From assembly GCF_000003855.2 (NCBI RefSeq), contig NW_003101669.1, positions 1,603,258-1,667,257 of the forward strand: 64,000 nucleotides of DNA, read 5' to 3'. Positions 27,105-38,825 of this stretch are shown here, piece after piece (position 1 is the first letter of the stretch; each line of letters begins with the position of its first letter). The translations under genes were made by a program, and so were the position numbers. The stretch is from Blastomyces gilchristii SLH14081. Lineage: Eukaryota; Ascomycota; Eurotiomycetes; Onygenales; Ajellomycetaceae. The notes beneath the pieces are model-generated. The model saw only the letters and a program-made list of their open reading frames with translations. It was not told the DNA's origin and ran no database searches.

Positions 27105-30100
27105 ATGAATATATAACAAAAACAACAAAAAAAGTTTAAAAACTCTTCAAAAATCACATTTATTTAAAATAATGTGAATAGAAACTTAAATTATATTTAT
27201 TCTTATCTTCAAATTGCATTTGAATAAAAAGTTGATTTTATACTACTTCAGAAGCTGAATTTTAATGCTGAGCAAAAATATATCATTTCTCATTCAAGCT
27301 ACTACTGCTTTTTACCTCAAAAGTCTGAGATAAAGTCAAGAGTAGTGATCTATGAAAGAAAGAGATCAAGATATCAATTTAATCTAAGATTTGATATTAT
27401 ATCTAACCCTGATATTCTGGTGAGTGACATTATAGATAAAGAAAATGAGTTTGATACTATACAGCTCATAAATATCTATAATGAAAAGTCATTGAAGAAA
27501 TATAACAATATCTGAACAATTGATAGAGAATTTCTGAATATAACTTCATCAAGAAACTCTATAATTGTAGAAGACTTCAATGCACATCATCTTTAATAGA
27601 ATTCAGAATGCAAGAGAGTAGTGAGAGCTGATAATCTGATTGAATGAATCTTTGAGCATTCAATAGATTTGATTAATAAGTCTGATCAACAAATATTCTT
27701 TAGAAAAGACATGAAACAGAAGTCTATTATAGATTTAATCTTTATATCACAAAATCTAATGAAAAGAAGACTTATAAACTGATTTATTAATTCAAATGAG
27801 ACATCAAAATCAGGTCATGAGATTATTCAATTTGATATTGAACTGAGTGAAAAATAAATGAGTGAAAATCCTCTCCTCTCTAATCAGTATAACTTTGAAA
27901 AAGCTGATTGAAAAGCAGTTGAAAAAAGCATAAAACTGTTAAAATCTGAAAGACAGAATAAGCTATATTGAAATTCTGATCAAGATATCTCAAATGAAAT
28001 GCTTGAGAATAGAGTGAAGTTTATTACATCTATTATTCTAACAAGTATTAAAGATAATATTTCAAAGAGAAAATCTTCTGAGTATTCAAAATCTTGATGA
28101 AATGAGAATATCTCATCTAAAAAAAAAGAATTAGCTACTGCTAGAAGAGATTGAAAGAATGATATAATATCTGATAAAGAGTTCAAAGCTGTCAGAAATG
28201 AATATTTTTCAGATATTAAAAGAGCTAAAACAGACTGCTGGAATAAATTTCTTGAAGAAGCATAAGAGAAGAAAGTTTTTAAAGCTTTTAACTATACTAA
28301 AACAAGAAGTGTAGCAAAACTTCCTGCCTTAGAATATGAGTTTCAGAATAAATCATATACAGCAAACTCTTTTGAGGAAAAATGTCAAGCTTTCATGAGA
28401 ATTCTCTTTCAGAACTCATCAGATTCAGATTCAGATTCAGAGGAAGAGAATATATCACTTCTCAACTACATTGATGAAAATGACTGAGAATGGCCTGATC
28501 TTACACAAGATGAATTAGAGTCAGCTATCTTCTCAAGTTCTGTTAAAACTGCTGCAGATCCTGATTCAATTAATCACTTGATTATTCAAAATACATATTC
28601 CTACTTAAAGAATGAATATTTTAAGCTCTTTTTCAATCTCTTGAAAAATGAATATCATTCTGAATGCTGGAGAGAAGTCACTGAAGTGATTCTTGCAAAA
28701 CTTAATAGAAAAACTTCAATTTCTAAGTTATATAGAGTAATATCTCTATTGAACTGCCTAGGAAAGGTTTTAGAAAAGATAATAGCTACTCAACTATCTT
28801 TTATAAGCTCTATAGGTGATTCTCTTTTATTCAGTGAATAAATGAGAGATAGAAAACAGTGTTCTGCAATTGACACTGTTCTCTCAGTTATTCATGATAT
28901 TCAAATAGCAAAGCATGAGAGCCTGGTCTCAACTGCAGTTTTTATTGATATAAAAGAAGCATTTGATCATGTTTCAAAGTCAAAGTTAATTCAGACATTG
29001 AAGATATTAAAACTGTCACTTTCTCTAATAAAATGAGTTAACTGTTTTATATCTAAAAGAAGTATACAACTCTTCTTTGATAGAATGAAATAAGACAAGA
29101 CTGAGATAAAAATAGAAGTATCACAGAGATCTTCAATCTCACTCATTTTATTTATAATATACACTGTATATCTATTCAAAAATAGAAATATGAGAATAGT
29201 GTGATCTTCAAGTTTTGTGAATGATATTGATCTAGTCTACAGCTCAAAAACTATTAAAGAGAATTTGAAAGTAATTGAAGAAGCTGTAAAAAAAATCTTT
29301 GTTAGAGCAGATATCAATCAAATTCAATTTAATATGAATAAAACTGAGTTAATTCATTTCTTTTCTAGATTCAATGAGAAAGAACTATTTCTAACTTTTT
29401 TAAATAGAGAGATTAAACTCAGTGTAAATGTCAAATGATTAGAAGTATGATTAAACTCTAAGTTGAATTTTAAATATCACATTCAACAAAGAACTGTTAA
29501 GATAGAAAGACTATTGAACAACATAATCAGACTATCAAATACAGAGAGAGGTCTATTCTTCCAGGCTATGAGACAGTTATATATAGCCTGTATTACATCA
29601 GTAGCTGATTATGAAGTTCAAGTTTGATAAAATAATTAAGAGAATTTCACTGAACTCTTTCAAAGTCTGTAAAACAGAGTCTTGAGAAGAATTCTGAGAG
29701 CATTCAAATCATCTTCTATTAAAGCAATGAAAATTGAAGCTTTGATTTCTTCCCCTGCTATTAGATTTGAAAAGGCCTGTATGAACTATGCTCTGAGAGT
29801 TGTAAAGATGAGCTCAAATCATATAATCAGAGAAAGAGTCTCTTCTTCATTTTCATCAATTAACTCTGGAAATGAACTGGATTGAAATAGATTTCTTGAT
29901 TGAAATGAAAATAATTCTTCAAAGAAAATGTCTTCTCAACTGTACAGACTATGCTCTCTGATTAAAAATCAATTTTCTTCTTTAAATATTGAAAAAGTTG
30001 ATCATGAGAAGTTATCTCTCTGAAGAGAAAAGCTTGAATCTCTTATAGACTTACAAATAAGTGAACTATCAAAAGAGAAAGAATATGAACAGTATTTGAA

Positions 30101-31067
30101 GAGAATTTCTACAATCAATATAAAAGACTCTATTCTGATTTATTCAGATAGCTCAAAAAATGAGAACTTGAATAGATTAGACACAGACATTGCTTATACT
30201 GAAGATAATATCAATTTTATCTCAGATTTCTGAAATCTAGGCTCTGAATGTAAAGTCTTTGATGCTGAACTATTTGCAATAGTGAAAGCTTTCAAACTCA
30301 TTGAAATAAAATCTTATAAAAGAGGAAATTGTTTGAAAGAGGCATGAATATTCTCTGATAGTCAAGCTGCTTTAAAAAGACTTAGAAATAGTCAGATTCA
30401 TAATAATCAAATGAATCTTGAACTGATCTTAAACTCTGTTTTAAAAATTCAAAAGAGAAGAATATCAAAGCTGATAATTTATCTACACTGAGTTCCTGCT
30501 CATATGAATATTCATAGCAATGAATTGACTGATTCAGCTGTAAAAAAGAGTGCAGAATTAAGCAGATCTATTCAAAAAATTATGTCCTAGTCTTTTATAA
30601 AGAGAAAAATAAAAGAATCTTGTTTAGACAAGTGAAATGAAAGCTGGTAAAAACAAAAGAAGAGTATACATTATTCAAGATTTGAAACAAAACCCAAGTG
30701 AAAATCTTGTTCAATTAAATGTAAAAAGAAAATATTCTCATCTATAATACAGCTGAAACTAGAACATGACTATTTCAAATCTTATATACAAAGATTTGAT
30801 GATAGATTTGACTCAATAGAATACTCATTCTGCAATACAAATGAGAATCCTGAGTATATTGTAATGCACTGTGCATTATACAATAGTCTCAGAGTCAGAT
30901 TGAAAGAGAAGTATGATCTAAATCAATTAAATATAAGATTCTTATTCTCAACTGAGACAGGAATTAAATACTTAATAGACTTTCTATCAGAAACTCAAGC
31001 AGCTACAAGAAAATGACTAAATTCAGAATTATCTGAATATGAAGAGGAGGAAATCAACCAGATATAG
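27105..31067 (+). pseudogene. LINE ORF2 (endonuclease, reverse transcriptase, RNase H)
   Basis: The frame from the ATG at 27105 to the TAG at 31065-31067 spans 1,321 codons without net indels, 23 bases after ORF1 ends. Landmarks in order: an endonuclease relic EDFNAHH (from GDFNAHH) near 27,570; reverse transcriptase with TAVFIDIKEAFDHVSKS near 28,938-28,985 and a catalytic relic FVNDIDLVYS (from DD) near 29,214; RNase H with ILIYSDSSK near 30,136, IFSDSQAALKRL near 30,350 and LHWVPAHMNIHSNELTDSA near 30,487; and a terminal Cys/His region near 30,830-30,880. Most internal stops are TGA where Trp is expected. In life it nicks the target and copies the RNA there. Confidence 0.9.
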
Positions 31068-31450
31068 TCTGTTAAAACAGCTATATACTATCTTTTAATA
31101 ATTTGTTTTATTACAGTCTTTCTTTATTTTATCTTTTTCTTTCAATTTCTTTCTGTCTATCTATTTAATGTGTCTATCTTTAAGACTGTGTTCTCTTTTC
31201 CTTTGTCATGATATTGTCAAATGGTTTCAAAGTATGAGATGATGTTAAAACACTGCAATTTGTAAACAGTTTTTGTATTCTGAGCTGGAATTTTCTGATT
31301 TTGCATATCTGAAATTGATGAATGTATAATAGTTAACTTTACAGATATAGGAAAAACTCTGAGAACTAAAAGTTCTCAGGTAGATGTCATAGTCTCTGAC
31401 TGCATACATCTATAATTGAAGAAGAATAATAATAATAATCTGTCATTCTT

Positions 31451-33688
31451 GAATGAGAAGCTTCATATACTGTGAAAGATGTATAAAGCTTCATTGAATT
31501 TGCTAACTGCTATCAGCAATTTATATGAAACTTCTCAGATATTATAAGATTATTTACAGAACTCACTAAGAAGAACTCAGTATTTCAATAATCAGCAGAC
31601 ACTGAAGCTGCATTTATACAGATAAAGAAGATATTCATTAATATTTCTCTACTGATAATATTCAATTCTGATTATAAAATAGTTATTAAAGCTGATTTCT
31701 CTGACTATATAACAGAAGAAGTGATATTATAATATAATAATAAAGATATTCTATAATCATGTATCTTTATATCTAAGAAACTAAGTCCTGCTGAATGCAA
31801 TTATAAGATCTATGATAAGAAGCTTCTCATAATTATATATTATTTAGAAGAATGAGACTCTGAACTCTGAAGTATCTCTGAATTTAAGATAGTCATAGAT
31901 TATAAGAATCTTAAATACTTTATAACTACTTATAAACTCACTGAATAACAGATATAATAATCTGAGTTCTTAAGTTACTTTCATTTTATAATACACTACT
32001 GTTCTGACAGTCAGAACTTGATAATAGATACTCTCTTATAATAAGAGTAAGATATATCATCTGATATAATAGATACTTACTAAATGAACTAAGAGCACTG
32101 ACTTTTGAATCTGAAGATACTAGTTAATTAAGATAAAACAGCTTATAGTATTATATATACTTCTCTGATTAGAACTATTACTGATATTTCAACTTCTTCT
32201 GAATCTACATTAGATGAGCTATAATATATAGTAGCTTAAACTAATGAACTTCTTTAAGCATTTACTGAAGTAGTATGATAAGAAGTATTCTAATTTCTTT
32301 CAGAATTATATGTAAGAATCAACATCTCAGAATATTCAATTAATGATAATAATACTTTATAATTTCATGAATAATACTGAATCTCTCACTTTAAATTCTT
32401 ACATACTCAGATAATACAAGAGATGCATGATTTATATATAACTGATTATTCAGACTGTGAATAACTATATAGAATAATCTTCTAAGAGTTCTATTAATCT
32501 GAGATATTAAACAGTATCAGATGCTTTATCTGAAACTGCAACTACTATTCTTCTATTATTTTATAAAAGAACTATAGAAAAGATCTACTGAAATCACTTA
32601 ATATTTCTAATAGAATCTGATAAGATATAGTAATTAATTTTACTATTAATCTATCTAAGAGTAAGAGTTGTAGAAATATTCTGATCATCATTAACTGACT
32701 AAGTAAAGATATAATATTGAAATCTTGTAATAAGATAAATACTGAACAAGTTATTGAAGTCTTCTTACAGAGTTCATTCTATTAGATGTATAAATTATCA
32801 AGATTAATAGTATTGAATCAGAGTTATCAATTCATGAGTACTCTCTGAATAAGAATCTGTCAAGTTCTCAAGATTATATACTATCTGTTAACTATCTATT
32901 ACTCTGAGACTGATGATGTATTAGAATAAATAATTCAGATTATAAAGAACTATCTTCATAAGTTCTGTAATTACTTATAAGATAATTGACATGATTTGCT
33001 TCTACACACAGAGGTCACTATCAATGAATAAGATACTATTTCAACAGATATAAGCCTGTTCTTTCTTACACACAGTTATTACATAAAGATGTTAAATCTT
33101 CTAGAGATTACACAGTTTATATTGAATCTCTGCAGTTCAATTCAGATTACTGATAATATAGTAATAAAGCTCTGAGATGTCTGTGATTAAGTAGAGATCT
33201 TCATAATAACTGTAAAACAAGATCAAGAGAATTAAATTAATATTTATCAAGATTCTGCTGAATAATATAAGATAGAAGATCTAGTATAATTAAATCTTAA
33301 GAATATATGAATCATATATTCATCTTATACACTAGATTACTGTCATATTAAGTATAAAGTGATAGAAGTTCTAGATAGTTATAACTATTATCTTGACATA
33401 TTATCAGAGATTTATAATATCTTTCATATAAGCTTACTCTGCTGCACTGTCACTGATCTGTTCTCTTCTTAACTAATTTTCAACTGACAGCTGTCAGGGA
33501 TCATAGAAGAAGATAATAAGCTTAAGTGAGAGATTAAAGATATTCTTAATGAGAGATCACATGACTGTAATTAATAATATCTTATGAAATGAGTCAGCTA
33601 TAATCAACTGATCTGAACTCTGAGTTCTGTGTTATCTGAAACAGTGACTCTTGACTGATGAGAACTGCTTCTGAAAGAAGAGAACTAA
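31451..33688 (+). pseudogene. Gypsy-B1 RNase H, integrase and chromodomain relic
   Basis: Continues the polyprotein after the LINE. The thumb/RNase H region runs from 31,451 to about 32,000. Integrase core landmarks are seen near 32,635-33,060 (NLSKSKSCRNILIIIN, then LIVLNQSYQFMSTL, then FFLTHSYY). A chromodomain-like relic lies near 33,500-33,665 (EIKDILNERSHD, then YLMKWVSYN). All frames are interrupted. Confidence 0.88.
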
Positions 33689-34002
33689 TATGACAGACTG
33701 CATCTGATTAATTATATAGACTATTCTGTACACTTCATAGATTTCTACTGTCTCATTCCCGATCATCAATTCTTAGCTACTATGAATGTGTATATTTCAA
33801 TCACTGATTCTCGGCTGCTATGAATATATGTATATTCTTCCGCTCTGAAGCACCACTGCATACATCATCACATACATGTATAAATATTCACTTTGATCAC
33901 TGATTCTTGCACTTTCTCTTTCTTTCCTTCTCTAACATTTTTCTCTTTATTATATAAGACCTATCAATATTATACTGATCTATTCGGCGTAGGCCTCTTA
34001 CA
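33689..34002 (+). repeat. Gypsy-B1 3' LTR
   Basis: A 314-bp partner of the LTR at 22010. Its inner (5') half is mutated, and its outer end keeps TTCGGCGTAGG just before CTCTTACA and the AGAGT duplication. Confidence 0.93.
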
Positions 34003-34007
34003 AGAGT

Positions 34008-36427
34008 TAACAAAGATAATATTTAGAAAATGACTTTTCATATCAAGTACAGTAATTTTGAATATCTTGTTTTATCTTTTAATCTTTATAATACTTCAGT
34101 CATCTTTCAGATCTATATAAATAAGATACTGCAGAGCCTTGTCAACATCTTCTGTATAGTATACTTGAATAACATTCTAATCTTCTTGAAAACAGAGAAA
34201 GAATATAATACTCATATTTAAGAAGTGTTAAGTCACTTAAGACAGTATTAATACTATACAAACACTGAAAAATGCTCATTCTACAGGCAGAAGATTGATT
34301 TCTTAGATTATATTATTGAGATAAATAGTATTTCAATAAACAGAAGTCAGGTCTTCATTATTGAGAACTGACTGATGCTGTAGATATACTATGAGATGCA
34401 GATGTTTCTGAGATTTACAAACTTCTACAGATAATTTATCTATATATATTCATAGATTACTGTTCTTCTTATAGATATGTTAAAGAGAAGTGTGAAAGAC
34501 AGAAAAATGAGACTGTTTATTCTTACTTAAGATACTGTGCAGACATTTGCAGAATTAAAACAGGCTTTTATAGATATTACAATACTGAATTACTTTAACT
34601 CTGACTTACTCAGTGTGAGACTGATGTATCTGAGAATGAGATCTGTGAAATCTTTTCACAGTTAACATCAGAGATCTTTCAATATTAAAAGAATCAGAGA
34701 ATAATTATCTTTGAGAATACAGATAATAAAATATCTATAAGAGAAGACTTTTTTATAAAGTCTATAAGATACTGTAAATAAAAATCAGTGATCTTCTTCT
34801 TCAAGAAGTTATCACTCATGCAGAGAAGGTATAATACTTATAATTAAGAGATATTAGTAATTAATAAATTCTTTAAGATCTGATAACATTATCTTCAGAG
34901 TAGTAAGTACTCAGTGCAAGTTCTTACTAATTATACAAATCTGCATTACTTCTTAACAATAAAGAGCTTAATAGAATATCAAGTCAGATGAGCAGAGCTG
35001 CTTTCAGAGTATGATTTCTATATCTGATACTGTTCAGATTAGCTTAACTCTGCTAACACACTGTCTAGATAATCTGATTATAATATTATTAATACAGAGA
35101 AGAATTCTATAAAAGAATCTCTGTCATCACTGCAGAAGAAGCTGACTGCAGAGAGTTAAGATTCTCTGAAGCTTAGAAACAGTGCTAATAAGACAGCTGC
35201 ATAACTTAGTATAGAAGATGAAAGAAAACCCGGGTCTCTGCAGAAGACTGACACTGAAGATCATGAGTTTCTTATATTATATCTTACTATTATTAAATTG
35301 ATAAAGAATGAAACAGTCTACAATCTTTCAATCTGACTACTTTTGAAATTCATTGATAAATTATAGAAGAGAAACATCTCTACTGCAGCTTAAATTCAGA
35401 AGTTGAAGAAGAAAGAATTCAGTTTAAACTTGAAAGAGACAGACTCTGAGTGAGACAGTACTGCTAAGAAATCAAGTCACTGATAACTAGAAGAATGTGA
35501 ACTTCTACTGCTGAATGATTCAGTCTTTATCTCTCATAGTAGAGCAGTATATCAGAAGTTATTAAGAATTCATTATAATAATTCTCATACAGAGCACTTC
35601 AGATTAGAGAAGACTGAGAAGCTTCTAAAATATAAATATATTTAAGACAAGCTCTGAACAGATGTTAAAGAGTATATTAAAACTTATAATATTTATCAAA
35701 GAATAAAGATTCTGCAGTATAAGTAATACAGTGAGTTGATATCACTACCTGTTTTAAAGAGCTCATGACAGAATCTATCAATGAATTTCATAGTTAATCT
35801 ACTGAAGTTGACAAGAGTTAAAGAATATAACTCAATTTTAATTATTATTAACTGCTTTATAAAGATGATTAAATATATTTCTATTTATAAAAAGATTAAA
35901 GCCTCTGAATTGACTGATCTATTTTTAAATATTATTATTTATAATCATAGTACTCTGAAATCATTGATAACAGATTAAGAATTTCTCTTCATCAGTAAAT
36001 ACTGATCAGCTTTTTACTATTATCTTATAATAAGATGTCTTTTCAGTACTGCATTTCATTCACAGATAGATAATCAGACTGAATATCAGAATCAGATACT
36101 AGAACAGTATCTTTAAGCATTCTATTTATATTATTAGAATAATTGACTTAAACATCTTCTGACTGTTAAATTTATATATAATAATACAAAGAATACAATC
36201 TTAAAGATATCTTCTTTCTATATTTATTATAAATATAATTCTTTGTTACTCAGTGACATCATGAATAACATTTCAAAGAGAGAGATAGACAGTCAGAATA
36301 TTAAATAGATACAGAGAACAGAGTATCTCTCAGTATCAGAAGTAAAAGTAAGATTGAAACTTTTGAATAAAATTTATAAGAAGATGATGAAAAGCATTCA
36401 CTGTGCTCAGAAGTAGCAGATAAAATA
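34008..36427 (+). pseudogene. Gypsy-A2 gag-pol relic, part 2
   Basis: The continuation of gypsy-A2 after gypsy-B1, matching gypsy-A1 from about 11,300 to 13,720. It covers the reverse transcriptase palm (a YLNNILIFL relic near 34,170), RNase H, the integrase zinc region and the core (near 35,781-35,978, keeping VKEYNSILIIINCFIKMIKY). It ends at the AAATA target of gypsy-B2. Confidence 0.9.
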
Positions 36428-36760
36428 TGTAAGAGGCCTACGCTGAATAGATCAGTATAATATTGATAGGTCTTATATAACAAAGATAAAAACATTAAAG
36501 AAGGAAAGAAAGAGAAAGTGCAAGAATCAGTGATCAAGATGAATATTTATACATGTATGTAATAACATACACAGTGAAGCTTCAAGGTGGAAGAATATAC
36601 ACATATTCATAGCAGCTGAGAATTGGCAATTGAGAATGACTGAGAATCAGAGCATATATTACACACGTTTGTAGCAGCTGAGAATCAGCGATCGGAAATG
36701 AAAGAATCTATGAAGTGTAATGAAATAGTCTATATAATTGATTGAGTGCAGCCCGCTACA
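36428..36760 (-). repeat. Gypsy-B2 3' LTR
   Basis: A 333-bp LTR. Its outer end (36,428 side) keeps CCTACGCTG where the inner copy at 43,291 reads CCTACACTG. Its inner end is mutated (ATTGAGTGCAGCCCGCTACA). Confidence 0.93.
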
Positions 36761-37241
36761 TTAGCTCTCTTCTTTCAGAAGCAGTTCTCATCAGTCAAGA
36801 GCTGCTATTTTGAATAATACAGAACTCAGAGTTCAGATCAGTTAATCATAGCTAACTCATTTTATAAGATATTATCAGCTGCAGCTGTGAGATCTCTTAT
36901 CAAGAATATTCTCAATCTCTCACTCAAGCTCATTATCTTCTTCTATGATGTCTGGTGACTGTCAGTCAGAAGTCAACTGAGAAGAGAATGAATCAGTGAT
37001 AGTGTAGCAGAGCAAGCTTGTATGAAATATATTATAAATTTCTGATAATGTGTTAAGACAGTAGTTGTGACTATTTAGAACTTTTATTACTTTATATCTG
37101 ATGTGATGATAATCTAGTATATAAGATAAATATGTGATTTATATATTCTTAAGATTCAATCATATCAGATCTTCTATTTTATATTATTTAACAGAGTCTT
37201 GATAAATATTGATTTAATTCTCTTAATCTTGTTTTACAGTT

Positions 37242-38313
37242 ATTATTATTATTATTATTATTCTTCAATTATAGATGTATACAGTCAGAGACTATGATAT
37301 TTATCTGAGAATCTTTAGTTCTCAGAGTTTTTCCTATATCTATAGAGTCAACTATTATACATTTATCAATTTCAAATATATAAAATCAGAAAATTCCAGC
37401 TCAGAATACAAAAACTGTTTATAAATTACAGTATTTCAACACCTTCTAATAGTTTGAAATTATTTGAAAATATTATGACAAAAGAAAAGAGAATATAGTC
37501 TTAAAGATAGATATATTAAATAGATAGAGAAAAGAACAGAAGAAAACAAGTATAGTAAAGAGAGTTACAGAACAAGATCTCTGCAGTTTACATCTTAAGC
37601 TATATACATATTTTTAACACTCTATATAACTGATCACTGCCTCTGTTCTCTCAGGCTCACTTCAGAGATTATCATTCTCTCTAAAGAGTCATCACTCAGC
37701 TAGCTTCTGTAACTAGCTTACTCATAAGTGAAATTCTCACTAAGAATAATATCAGAGCTACTCAATTCTAGTTAAGTCTCTAATCTTCCAGCTGTCAATC
37801 TCAGCATTTCAGTCTATCAATTGGCTGTCACAGTCTTGCTTATACTAATCACCTATTAAGAGTGTCTAGGTCTCATCTCATCTAGGTTCTTACTAGGCCC
37901 AGGGTGTTCTAATCAGATAGTTTTTAAATCTCATTCCTCAGAAGTGAGTGTCTAGAGTGAGGGGGATGAGACCTGATCAGTTAAGCTTGACAATGATTCA
38001 CTATTCTGTGAGTATTCTAGATCTCAATCACTCTAGTACTGATCTAACTTAAAGTGTCTGAGAGACTGTTAATTCTAAGATCAGTGAGAATTAGCACTTG
38101 GGGACTCTCAGGATGAACATCTTAAGCTTGATAATGATTCACTATAGTGCACTCAGAGGTCCTCAGTACTGTTTTATAACTTAACAGTGGAAGCTGTGGT
38201 TAAGATGGCCCTTGCAGGGTTTGAACCTGCCCTCTCTTGGCATTCATTCCCCGGGGGGAAGGCCGCTAATTGGGGCTCCATGGTAGCGTAGTTAACCACT
38301 ACGCCACCGGGCC
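37242..38313 (-). mobile_element. tRNA-headed non-autonomous element with LINE 3' tail
   Basis: A 1,072-bp minus-strand insertion flanked by the 14-bp target duplication CTTGTTTTACAGTT (37228-37241 and 38314-38327). Its 5' end (38,200-38,313) folds like a tRNA. It has box A-like GTGGCGTAGTGG, box B-like GGTTCAAACCC, a perfect 5-bp T stem (GCAGG/CCTGC) and a GGCCC/GGGCC acceptor pairing. Its 3' ~330 bases (37,242 to about 37,570) match the LINE 3' end at about 31,100-31,438, including the AAT-repeat tail. The middle ~630 bases are unrecognised. This bipartite design is that of a SINE mobilised by a partner LINE. Confidence 0.82.
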
Positions 38314-38453
38314 CTTGTTTTACAGTTGTCATGAAGATCTCTACTCAATCATAGACATCTCAGAGCTTTATTACTATATTATCAGTGATCTGAATCAGAC
38401 TGCAGAGATTCAGTGTGAACTGTGTAATCTTTAGAAGATTCAACACTTTTATA

Positions 38454-38825
38454 TAGCCCCGGTGGCCGAATGGTTAATGCGGCCACCCGGTAGCGCCTTG
38501 GCGTGGGAAACCAAGGCGTGTGGGTTCGAAACCCGCAGGGGATACATTAAATCCGGAACTCAAGCACCTCAGGTTTCTAATAAATACAGAGGTGTACAAA
38601 TCGCTTCAATAAATCGCTCTATGTTCCTGGGCTGGGAAGTTATTATCGCATGTATCTAATTGTCACTCCTTTGTATTTCCTATGTTCTTGTTATCTTGGC
38701 GTGGTCTCAACACCTGTATTTCCTCCTGTATAACCAACACTTGGCCTGTATTTAACATCACGCAAGGACTCATCATAAGCTCCGCTTGCATATGAGTATA
38801 ATGAAAGAATAATAATAATAATAAT
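38454..38825 (+). mobile_element. tRNA-derived SINE, copy 1
   Basis: About 372 bp with a tRNA-like head (box A-like GTGGCCGAATGG, box B GGTTCGAAACC), a strong hairpin CGCCTTGG/CCAAGGCG in the anticodon position, a ~250-base body, and a 3' tail of AAT repeats. The 12- to 14-bp target duplication AACACTTTTATA lies at 38442-38453 and 38826-38837. The anticodon region is not normal for a working tRNA gene, so I call it a SINE and not a tRNA. It is nearly unmutated although it sits in heavily mutated gypsy-B2. Confidence 0.88.

Larger units (their letters stand above)
25178..31438 (+). mobile_element. Full-length LINE (non-LTR retrotransposon) in gypsy-B1
   Basis: A 6,261-bp two-ORF LINE with a 3' tail of AAT repeats (31,424-31,438) and a target duplication of about 12 bp (TCTGTCATTCTT at 25166-25177 and 31439-31450). 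Removing it restores a continuous gypsy reverse transcriptase. ORF1 has zinc-knuckle motifs; ORF2 has endonuclease, reverse transcriptase and RNase H. The arrangement resembles Tad1/I-type fungal LINEs; the exact clade is inference. It is the least decayed large element in the block: both ORFs keep their frame end to end, with only point stops. Confidence 0.92.
22010..34002 (+). mobile_element. Gypsy-B1 LTR retrotransposon carrying a LINE
   Basis: A different chromodomain gypsy family, inserted in gypsy-A2. It has 314-bp LTRs at both ends (22010-22323 and 33689-34002) and the target duplication AGAGT (22005-22009 and 34003-34007). Without the LINE and its target duplication it is 5,720 bp. 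It carries gag, protease, reverse transcriptase, RNase H, integrase and chromodomain, all broken. Its LTRs start TGTGGCGGGC and end CTCTTACA. Confidence 0.95.

Noticed and set aside
38200..38313. Possible minus-strand tRNA gene
   Set aside because: The fold is tRNA-like at acceptor, D and T arms, but the anticodon part is irregular and the sequence is the head of a larger insertion with a target duplication.
38462..38659. 65-codon open frame, and a possible tRNA gene
   Set aside because: It lies wholly in SINE copy 1. The A and B boxes are good but the anticodon region is an 8-bp hairpin with a 9-base loop, the unit has a tail and target duplication, and a second copy exists.
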